64,000 nt of DNA from Sacculina carcini. Its lineage: Eukaryota; Arthropoda; Thecostraca; Sacculinidae. The stretch lies in contig OU696584.1 of NCBI GenBank assembly GCA_916048095.2, forward strand, positions 3,365,317 to 3,429,316, read 5' to 3'. Both the position numbers and the translations under genes were made by a program. The notes under the pieces were generated by a model that was not told the DNA's origin, ran no database searches, and saw nothing but the letters and a program-made list of their open reading frames with translations. Below, in pieces: positions 36,701 to 48,600 of this stretch (position 1 is the first letter of the stretch; every line of letters starts with the position of its first letter).

Positions 36701-38721
36701 GGAACAATTCGATATAGATATATATATACATACAAATAGAGTTTAAGGACATACTCTGTTGTCTCAAAACTTGCAGTTGAGATCCACTCCTCTCCACACA
36801 TATATTACTACGTCTTCTTATAATGTTGATTGTGGGGGCAGGGTTCCTGGATTAACATGCCCGTCCCTACTATTTGTATTTGCATTGTTTGTGATTTGGG
36901 CGGCTTCTGCTGTTTTTCTTTCTGATTTTTTCCCACATTCAGCTGCAACTTCCACTTTTTCCCAGTTGGGTAAACTGCCACATTCCTCAATGTGTGCTGC
37001 TGATGTATTGGACATTCTCTGATGTCTCACATCCGCACGATGTTGTTTTATTCTTGTTTTCGTGCGGATGTGAGACATCACGGAATGTCTGATTCATTGG
37101 TGGTGCGCATTGGGGAATGTGGCAGTTTACCCAACTGGGAAAAGGTGGAAGTTGTAGCTGAATGTGGGAGGGAATCTGAAGGAGAAACAGTGGAGGCCGC
37201 CTGCATCATATATATTGTGAATGTGAATGGTAGGGATGGGCATGTTAATTTGGGAGCCTTGCCTTCACAATGGGTATTATAAGAAGACGTAGTAATATAT
37301 GTGTGTATATAGATGTATATGTATGTATGTGTATATATAAGGGAAAACACATGGAAAAAACAAAAAACCCAAAAAAATAAAATTATATGTATATATATAT
37401 TTTTTTTCGCGCTTGCAAACGAGATTAAACTGGATTGCTATTTCACATTTAGCAATTTTCTTTTTGGTCGATTCCATGTCTCTAGCCAATTTCTGATCGC
37501 TTCTATTCAGACAGCTCAACAACTTCCCTATATTTCGTAACGTTTCGGAGTTACCAGACTCCATCATCAGACACAAATCACATGAGAACACAATAACAAC
37601 GCAAATACCAACACACAATCACTACCACATTCAAACAATAATTCACATGCTATTTATGTCAGCAACCAGGTGTCACTCCTAGGTGTCATTGTCTGGTAGG
37701 TGTGAAAGTGGTGTTGGCTGGCTGTCGCAGGGGCGCGTCGAGTTTCGCTCCAACGGGGGGCTCGGTGAGTTGGCAGAATACCGTTTTCTTCTTGCTGTAT
37801 ATTCAGCGTCGGCTTCAGCTGGGTGATATATACCGCCTCTAACATGCGCAATCGCCGTGCGTCGTTTTCGCGTGCTAAAACCTGTGTTCCTTCGACGATG
37901 TCTTGACGTGTGATTTTTCTGTCATGCGCCGAACTGAAATGCCTCTTGATTGCACCTTTGTTGAGGTGGCAAGTCAGCCGCCGCGACAGCGTCGTCGTCG
38001 TCATGCCAATATGTGTGTGAGGTCCACACCCCTCGACGTTGCATTGAAATTGGTACACGACGTGATGCTGCTGCAGCTGCGCGGGCTTGTCACTCTCCGG
38101 CTTGTTTCGAAGAACCAAGTTTGCTGTTTTTTGTGTGTTTTAATAAACAACAAGTTTTACTCGAGTATTGTCGTCACAGGCTGTCACATTGTTGGTTATT
38201 GCAACAAGGTTATTGCAACAAGGACATATCAGACGTCATATCTGAGACGTTGAACAAACATTTCAAGGCGGACGCGTCGACCAGTTCAAACGATAAGTGT
38301 ATACAATTATACTACAAAAACATAATGTCGACAGCACACAGAGTGGACGAGCGTGTGATGAGAGATATTGTGACCAAAAATGTGACAGCCTGTGACGACA
38401 ATACTCGAGTAAAACTTGTTATTTATTACAACACACAAAAAACAGCAAACTTGGTTCTTCGAAACAAGCCGGAGTTGTTAATATGAAATAAGCCGGAGTT
38501 GTTTATAAAGTTGATGCGTAATACACTTCAGGGTGTGTTCAAGGAAATAGTCACGAGGTTTTGTCATATATGTAGCACAATATGGAGATATCACTAACGG
38601 TTTTGCATTTGAATCACTGATCTGTTTATAGTCACTGACGAAGGTCTCCAGACCGAAACCTTTGACAGAAAGTGACAGTCATTTGCGTTCTCTTTTCTTT
38701 CTTCATATATGTCGAAAACTT

Positions 38722-38820
<99 letters not shown>

Positions 38821-39644
38821 GTTTGTGTGTGTCTATGTATGCGTGCATGTGTATGATGATGTATGAAATGGTGTTCTCCCCACCCAAAGACCCCCATCAA
38901 GCAGTGAGCTGGGCGCGCCCATGCGCGAGGTGCCACAAACGGCGGCGCGCAGTAGCGTGAGCCATAGGCGTCATCGACCATAGGTGCGAATTCCGCACAC
39001 CGCGCGCATACACGAGGCGTGAAAATAACACATACAATTGACGACCTATATAAACACACACTCGACAACGAACAAACGGCATTTAGTTGACCACATTGTC
39101 TGAGGATGGATACCGGCTGCTCCGAAACGTTACACATCGGTGAATTACTGCACAAGCTCAACAGCGATCATCAAAAACTCGCACGAGCGATCGAGACAAC
39201 AAAGAAGAAGATTGAAAACTGCAAAGCGGCAATCCAGTTTAATCTCGTTTGTCTGAATGAGTATATATTTGTGTGCACATGTGTGTATGTACACGTGTAT
39301 ACGCGTATGTATTCTATTTTGCAAGCATCCATGTAATTTCTGTCGATTTGTGTTCATTGTTATTGTCTCTATACCGGTCTCCATGTGTCTATACTTGTAT
39401 TACTGCTCGTGCCTTTGCCCTCGAATGTGCGCTATATCAAACACATGTTGTTGTTGTTGTTGAAAAATATATGTTGTGTTCTCTAGACGCGGCTGTTGTG
39501 GCCAAACTGCCATTTCCACCGTTTTTGTGTCAACCACACGAGCGCGAACCAATCGCCGACCATCTACGAAAACTACAGGTACGCCGATCAACTACATTCA
39601 CACATACACACTAGAGTATATATCTATATATATAAAAGAGATCA

Positions 39645-39680
<36 letters not shown>

Positions 39681-42600
39681 TGTGTGTTCACCATCCTTGG
39701 TCCATTTTCTATCAGCTCCTACTCGGCCACCACTTGGTCTACCCGCTAACAATTTATACCATCATGTTGGAAATTTTCTTGCCTACACTGTAGGCTAAAT
39801 TTTTAATTTTAAAAATAAAACCAAAAAAAGTTATAGCGGTGAAAAAACAAAATGAACCCTAAAAATGCGAAAATTTTGGTCAATTTTCTGAAGACTACTC
39901 TTACTAAACTAGCAATGGTACAACTATAAAAATTATACCACTGTGTAGAAAATTTCCTGTTCTACTCAACAAACTATAATTCATACCCAAAAATGAATAT
40001 GAAACATGTAAAACGGAAAAAAATTCAATCTACATTCAAAATTTTATTTAAACTCCACGCGTCCGATTTTCTATACTTTTTTCTCTATTTCTCAAAAACT
40101 AATTATCACACATCTAAATAAATAATACCATCATGCTGGAAATTTTGTTTTCTACAACACGGTATAATTTTTAATTTTCCAAAGTGTATTAAAAAAGTTA
40201 CGGCGGTGTGAAGTGTAAATGACAAAGTCATAAAGGCAAAATTAGCACAAAAAACGTGAATATTTTGGTCAATATTTTGCTATCTATTTCTCATAAACCA
40301 GCAATGGTACAGCTATAAAAATTATACTATTGTGTAGATAGTTTTGTGTTCTACAAGAAAAGTTATAATTTATACCCACAAATGATACAAAAACGTGTAA
40401 AATTGTCGAAATTCTCAAATACATCCCAAATTACACTTGAACACCGGGTGACTAAAATAAATTCATTTTTCTACCTGTTTCTCAGGAACTATTTCTCGCA
40501 CATTAAAATAAATTATACCATCGTGTTAGAAATTTTGTTTTCTACAATACGGTATATTTTTTTAATTTTCAAAAGTGTATCTGAAGGAAGTTACAGCGGT
40601 GTAAAGTCAAAATGTCATGTTGCCAATTTGACACCTATTATGCGCACTTGCGATTACACATGAATATACACTGATTAAATTTCACTGAAGTCCAATCACA
40701 ACTTACGCACTTGCGATTACACAGGAATATATTACTGTGTAGATTATTTTGTGTTCTACAAGATAAGCTATAATTTATACCCATAAATGATACAAAAAAC
40801 GTGTAAAATTGGTAAAATTTCAAATACATCCAAAATTACACTTGAACACCGGGCGACTAAAATTAATTCATTTTTCTACTATTTCTCAGTAACTATTTGT
40901 TACATATAAAAATAAATTATACCATCGTGCTAGAAATCTTGTTTTCTACAATACGGTATAATCTGTAATTTTCCAAAGTGTATCTGAAGGAAGTTACAGC
41001 GGTGTAAAGTCAGAAGCACATATTACCAATTTGACAGCTATTATGCGCACTTGCGATTACACAGGAATATACACCGATTAAATTTCACTGAAGCCCAATC
41101 GCAATTAAGAGTGCATCATATTAGCTCCAAGCATGGATGGTGTGGTTTTATTGGGTACAGTTTAATTAATGCTACACTATACTGAATATAAAGGCTTTAT
41201 TGTCCTCAATATTTACACATGAATTGTTTCGCCAGACGGGCGGGTAAAATACTACTGGGAAAAAAGTTAACTACTCAAGTTGCATAAGGATATGGGTTGT
41301 AATATCATGCAATGCCAACCATATGAATATGCTATTTTAGCGGACGCATAAATCTGGAATTATAGAGATGACAGAAGGTTTCATTGTTTTGATAGTGTTA
41401 CACTTCTGAATTTCTACACACGAAGGATGGGTGTGAACTTGAGCAGTGTTGAGGAATAAAACTTCGTCAATAATTAAAACAAGAATTTACAAATTTATAT
41501 TTTTCTATTGGATAAGCTTTTTGCATTTTGATTCATTATATTCTATTTATAGTTTCGCACGACGGGCGGGTTTAAATACGAGGCAGTTCGAGGGAAAATA
41601 TTTTGCCACATCTAAAATAAAAACATTCACATTTAGACTTTTTTATCGGTCAAGACTTTTTATGGGTTTACTTTTTCTTTTTTAATTTCTAATCATTTTT
41701 TATTAATTCAATATTCATTTTACTCTATTTATTGTTCTGCACAAAGGGCGGGTATTAATGCTAGATGGTGATGTTGAGTTATAAATATATTTTGAAAACA
41801 TTATGTTAAAAAAATTAGTCATTTTTCATTGTTTTGTGTCAGAGTTCTGAATTATTCAGCACGACGGGCAGGTTTAATAGGATTTTTTTTGGGTTTACTT
41901 TTTTCTTTATTAATTCATATTTATTCTCTCTTATGAATTGAATACAAATTTAATAGTATGAACTGTTTCGCACGACGGGCGGGTTTACATGCTAGAATTT
42001 TCATTGTTTTGTACGTGTTAGTGTTCTGAATTATTCCGCACGACGGGTATTATTAAATATGAGGTGGATTAAGGGATAATATTTTGTCAAATTTATAATT
42101 AAAATATTCACATTTAGAGTTTTTCATTGGTGAACGTATTTACAGGTTAAATTTTTTGCTTCTTAATTTGTATATAGTTTAGTCTATGGATTGAATATGC
42201 ATTTCATTTTATGAATTGTTGAGCACGACGGGCGGGTTTCAATATGAGGCGGGTTAAAGTAAAATATGTTGTCAAAATATAAATAAAAATAGTATATAAA
42301 AATAGTATAATTAAATGAGTATATATGTTTTCTTTTTTAATTTGCAATATGTTTATGAATTAAATATGAATTTCATAATGAATTTCAAATATGAATTGCT
42401 CCGCACAACTGGCGGGTTACAATGCTAGACGGTGATGTTAAGTTATAAAAATATTTTGGAAACATTATGATGAAAAAGTGTAGTCATTTTTCATTGTTTC
42501 GTGTCTGAGTTCTGAATTATTCAGCACGACGGGCATGTATAAATATGAGGCGGTTTAGGCAACCTATTTTGTGAAAATAAATATGAAAATATAGAAATTT

Positions 42601-45600
42601 AGACTTTTTTATGGGTTTACTCCACTCTTTTTTTAATTCATATTCCTTTTCTCTTATGAATTGAATACAAATTTAATAGTATGAACTGTTTCGCACGACG
42701 GGCGGGTTTACATGCTAGAATTTTCATTGTTTGTTACGTGTTTGTGTTCTGAATTATTCCGCACAATGGGTGGGTTTATATATGAGGCGGGTTGAGGGAA
42801 AATATTATTTTAAAATAATAATATAAATATTCACACTTGTACTTTTCTATTGAGTAAGACACTTATGAGTTTTCATTTTTTATGAATATGAATTTTTATG
42901 ATTATTAATTCCATTTTATGAATTCCTCCGTACAACGGGCGGGTTTTAATGCTAGAAAGTAAAAAGTAAAATAGTACTTGAGCAAATGATGTTGGGGAAT
43001 GATTTTAAGTAATAAATATAGTTTGGAAACATTCTGATGAAAAGATTTCATCATCTTTCATTGTTTGTTTCGTGTTTGTGTTCTGAATTATACCACACGA
43101 CGGGCAGATTTATATATCAGGCGGGTTGAGGGATAATATTTGTCAAAATAAATACAAAAATATTCACATTTTGACTTTTCTATTGGTTAAGACATTTATA
43201 GGTTACATTTTTTGCTTTTCAATTTGTATTCATTATATTTTATGGATTTTATATGAATTTTATTGCATGAATTGTTCCGCACGACGGGTGGGTTTAAAAT
43301 AGGTGTTTTTAGTTCATTTTTTCAAATGGTTCATTTGAAAAAGGTTTTTTTTATAAATAAAAATGCTCCGCGGGCAGCAACTATAGACAATAGAACGTCT
43401 CCTGTAGAATTCATCCATACACAATACCATTGACTTCAAGATTCAGAACGGATCGTGTTCGAGTTCTGAATTATTCAGCACGACGGGCGGGTGTAAAAAT
43501 TACTAAGGCGGACTGAGGGGAAATATTTTGTCGAAATTAATATAATTAAACCTAGAATTTTCAATTGATTAATATTTTTATGAGTGTACCCTATTTCATT
43601 TTTAATTTTCCATAATTTATAAATGAATCATAATTTTCTGTTTGTCTGTGAATGTATGCTTGAATATGAGGTGACATAATTGCGCGGGTTCAATGGTATA
43701 GATCAGGGGCTTCAAACGCAAACGAAGCGATGGCTCATTTTTATGAAATAAAAATGTCCCGCGGGCAGCAATAAAACGTTCCATTTCACCGTGTAGAATG
43801 GATTCATATACAAAACTAATGGATTTGACTTCAAGATCCAGAACGGATGGTGTTCGAGTTCTGAATTAATCCGCACGTCGGGCGGGTTATGAGGCGGGCT
43901 GAGTGAAAATATTTTGTCAAAATAAAATTATAATTTTGAAATTTAGGCTTTTCAATTGATTAATGTTTTCATGAGTTTGCCTTATTTATTTTTTAATTTG
44001 CAATATTTTTATAAATTGTTCCGCACAACGGGCAGGTTTTAATGCTAGTCTATATATATAAAAGAGATCCTCTGTGTGTGTGTGTGTGGGTGGGTGTGTG
44101 TGTCTGTGTGTTTGTCCCACCCTCCTTGGTCCATTTTCTATCAGCTAATACTCGGCCACCACTTGGCGTACCCGCTAAAAATTTATACCATCATGTTGGA
44201 AATTTTCTTGTCTACACTGTGGGTTAAATTTTTAATTTTAAAAATAAAACCAAAAAAAGTTATAGCGGTGAAAAGACAAAATGAACCCTAAAAAATGCGA
44301 ACATTTTGGTCAATTTTCTGAAGAATTTTCTCTTCCTAAACCAGCAATGGTACAACTATAAAAATTATACCACTGTGTAGAAAATTTCCTGTTCTACTCA
44401 ACAAACTATAATTCGTACCCAAAAATGAATATAAAACATGTAAAATGGAAAAAAATTCAATTTTTATTCAAATTTTTATTTTAACTCCACGCGTCCGATT
44501 TTCTATACTTTTTTCTCTATTTCTCAAAAACTAATTATCACACAACTAAATAAATAATACCATCATGCTGGAAATTTTGTTTGCTACAACACGGTATAAT
44601 TTTTAATTTTCCAAAGTGTATTAAAAAAAGTTACGGTGGTGTGAAGTGTAAATGACAAAGTCAAAAAGGCAAAATTAGCACACAAAAACGTGAATACTTT
44701 GGTCAATATTCCGCTATCTATTCCTCATAAACCAGCTATGGTACAGCTATAAAAATTATACTCTTGTGTAGATAATTTTGTGTTCTACAAGAAAAGTTAT
44801 AATTTGTACCCACAAATGATACAAAAAACGTGTAAAATTGGCAAAATTCTTAAATTTATCCAAAATTACACTTGAACACCGGGCGACTAAAATTAATTCA
44901 TTTTTCTACCTATTTCTCGAGAACTATTTGTACGGTAGAATTTTGAATTTTCCAAAGTGTATCTGAAAGAAGTTACAGCGGTGTAAAGTCAAAATGTCAT
45001 GTTGCCAATTTTACAGCTATTATGCGCACTTGCGATTACACATGCATATACACTGATTTAATTTAACTGAAGTCCAATCACAATTTACGCGCTTGCGATT
45101 ACACAGGAATGCGATTACACTGTGTAGAGAATTTTGTATTCTACAAGATAAGCTATAATTTATACCCAAAAATGATACAAAAAACGTGTAAAATTGGCAA
45201 AATTCTCAAATACATCCAAAATTACACCTACGACTAAAATTAATTCATTTTTCTACTATTTCTCAGTAAATATTTGTTACACATAAAAATAAATTATATC
45301 ATCGTGCTAGAAATCTTGTTTTCTACAATATGGTATAATTTGTAATTTTCCAAAGTGTATCTGAAGGAAGTTACGACAGTGTAAAGTCAAAAGGACATAT
45401 TACCAATTTGACAGCTATTATGCGCACTTGCGACACACAGACACACACACACCAATATACACCAATGTGCCGTTGTGGACACACACACACACATGCACGT
45501 TGAGCTTAATTATTATATGATATACTAGCATTAAAACCCGCCCGTTGTGCGGAGGAATTCATAAAATGGAAGTAATATTCATAAAAATTCATATTCATAA

Positions 45601-48600
45601 TAAATATTCCAAATTAAAAAAGATAATGAAAACTCATAAGTGTCTTACTCAATAGAAAAGTCCAAGTGTGAATATTTTTATTCTTATTTTGACATAATAT
45701 TTTCCCTCAACCCGCCTCATATATAAATATATAATATTTTCCTTTAACCCGCCTGATATTGAAACCCGCCAGTCGTGCTCAACAATTCATAAAATAAAAT
45801 GCATATTCAATCCATAGAATAAACTGTATAAAAATAAAAAATATAAATTTAACCTGTAAATACGTTCACCAATAAAAACTAAATGTGAATATTTTAATTA
45901 TAAATTTGACAAAATATTATCCCTTAATCCACCTCATATTTAAAGCTACCCGTCGTGCGGAATAATTCAGAACACTAACACGTACAAAACAATGAAAATT
46001 CTAGCATGTAAACCCGCCCGTCGTGCGAAACAGTTCATACTATTAAATTTGTATTCAATTCATAAGAGAAAATAAATATGAATTAATAAAGAAAAGAGTA
46101 AACCCCCAAAAAATCCTATTTAAACCTGCCCGTCGTGCTGAATAATTCAGAACTCTGACACAAAACAATGAAAAATGACTAATATTTTTATCATAATGTT
46201 TTCAAAATATATTTATAACTCAACATCACCATCTAGCATTAAAACCCGCCCTTTGTGCAGAACAATAAGTAAAATAAAATGAATATTGAATTAATAAAAA
46301 TGATAAGAAATGAAAAATGAAAAAGTAAACCCATCAAAAGTCTTCACCAATAGAAAAGTCTAAATTTGAAAGTTTTAATTTTAGATGTGGCAAAATATTT
46401 TCCCTCGAACTGCCTTGTATTTAAACCCGCCCGTCGTGCGGAACTATAAATAGAATATAATGGATCAAAAAGCAAACAGCTTATCCAATATAAAAATATA
46501 AATTTGTAGATTCTTGTTTTAATTATTGACGAAGTTTTTTCCTCAACACTGCTCAAGTTCACACCCATCCTTCGTGTGTAGTAATTCAGAAGTGTGACAC
46601 TATCAAAACAATGAAACTCTATAATTCTGTCATCTCTATAATTCCAGATTTATGCGTCCGCTAAAACAGCATATTCATACATGACATTTGACATTGCATG
46701 ATATTACAACCCATATCCTTATGCAACTTAAGCTTATGCAACTTGAAATTGAACCAAATTATACAGTAAAATTCAGTAGTTAACTTTGTTCCCAGTAGTA
46801 TTTTACCAGCCCGTCGGGCGGAACAATTCATGTGTAAATATTGAGGACAATAAAGCCTTTCTATTCAGTATAGTGTAGCATTAATTAAACTGTACCCAAT
46901 GAAACCACACCATCCATGCTTTGAGCTAATATGATGCATTCTTAATTGTGGTTGGGCTTCAGTGAAATTTAATCGGTGTATATTCCTGTGGAATCGCAAG
47001 TGCGCATAATAGCTGTCAAATTGGTAATATGTGCTTTTGACTTTACACCGCCGTAACTTTCTTCAGATACACTTAACAGATACACTTAGACGGTGATGTT
47101 AAGTTATTAAAATATTTTGGAAACATTATGATGAAAAAGTGTAGTCATTTTTCATTGTTTCGTGTCTGAGTTCTGAATTATTCAGCACGACGGGCATGTA
47201 TAAATATGAGGCGGTTTAGGCAAACTATTTTGTGAAAATAAATATGAAAATATACAAATTTATAGAATTTATAGAAAATATAGAAATATAGACTTTTTTT
47301 ATGGGTTTACACCACTCTTTTTTAATTCATATTCCTTTTCACTTATGAATTGAATACAAATTTAATAGTATGAACTGTTTCGCTCGACGGGCTGGTTTAC
47401 ATGCTAGAATTTTCATTGTTTGTTACGTGTTTGTGTTCTGAATTATTCCACTCAATGGGTGGGTTTATATATGAGGCGGGTTGAGGGAAAATATTATGTC
47501 AAAATAAGAATAAAAATATTCACATTTGGACTTTTCTATTGAGTAAGACACTTATGAGTTTTCATTATCTTTTTTAATTTGGAATATTTATTATGAATAT
47601 GAATTTTTATGAATATTACTTCCATTTTATGAATTCCTCCGCACAACGGGCGGGTTTTAATGCTAGTATATCATATAATAATTAAGCTCAACGTGCATGT
47701 GTGTGTGTGTGTCCACAACGGCACATTGGTGTATATTGGTGTGTGTGTCTGTGTGTCGCAAGTGCGCATAATAGCTGTCAAATTGGCAATATGTCCTTTT
47801 GACTTTACACTGTCGTAACTTCCTTCAGATACACTTTGGAAAATTTCAAATTATACCATATTGTAGAAAACAAGATTTCTAGCACGATGATATAATTTAT
47901 TTTTATGTGTAACAAATATTTACTGAGAAATAGTAGAAAAATGAATTAATTTTAGTCGTAGGTGTTCAAGTGTAATTTTGGATGTATTTGAGAATTTTGC
48001 CAATTTTACACGTTTTTTATCATTTTTGGGTATAAATTATAGCTTATCTTGTAGAATACAAAATTCTCTACACAGTGTAATCGCATTCCTGTGTAATCGC
48101 AAGCGCGTAAATTGTGATTGGACTTCAGTTAAATTAAATCAGTGTATATGCATGTGTAATCGCAAGTGCGCATAATAGCTGTAAAATTGGCAACATGACA
48201 TTTTGACTTTACACCGCTGTAACTTCTTTCAGATACACTTTGGAAAATTCAAAATTCTACCGTACAAATAGTTCTCGAGAAATAGGTAGAAAAATGAATT
48301 AATTTTAGTCGCCCGGTGTTCAAGTGTAATTTTGGATAAATTTAAGAATTTTGCCAATTTTACACGTTTTTTGTATCATTTGTGGGTATAAATTATAACT
48401 TTTCTTGTAGAACACAAAATTATCTACACAAGAGTATAATTTTTATAGCTGTACCATAGCTGGTTTATGAGGAATAGATAGCGGAATATTGACCAAAGTA
48501 TTCACGTTTTTGTGTGCTAATTTTGCCTTTTTGACTTTGTCATTTACACTTCACACCGCCGTAACTTTTTTTAATACACTTTGGAAAATTAAAAATTATA

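Larger units (their letters stand above)
36797..37304. mobile_element. Foldback (inverted-repeat) element with two homologous ORFs
   Basis: Two ~240-bp arms in inverted orientation around a ~19-bp spacer. The inner 20 bp of the arms are perfect (GATGTCTCACATCCGCACGA), as are about 28 bp at the outer ends (ATTACTACGTCTTCTTATAA); the middle of the arms is 70-80% identical. Both arms are open outward: 37,081-36,818 on minus and 37,022-37,282 on plus, each ~86 codons, sharing [23 protein letters not shown] and RDGHVN. No known domain recognised. Confidence 0.75.
37400..38190 (-). mobile_element. Penelope-like element fragment, minus strand
   Basis: On minus: the end of the reverse transcriptase-linker region (NTR-type VKLVVY..., about 38,130-38,170), then the GIY-YIG endonuclease (38,118-37,654) with [27 protein letters not shown] and [13 protein letters not shown], then a 3' terminal region (37,640-37,410) with hammerhead-like motif 3 and a short heptad-type frame. 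The palm of the RT is not present. This is the C-terminal and 3'-terminal part of a canonical EN-containing Penelope-like element. Confidence 0.8.

Noticed and set aside
37654-38118. Host GIY-YIG nuclease (SLX1-like)
   Set aside because: The [17 protein letters not shown] and QLKPTLN pattern and the adjacent RT-linker match Penelope-like elements.
38594-39161. IYIYIY reading frames
   Set aside because: Translations of the (AT)n microsatellite.
39645-39800. Small frames with CVCVCV (also at 44,042-44,291)
   Set aside because: Translations of the GT tract and 5' modules of the Helitron-like repeat.
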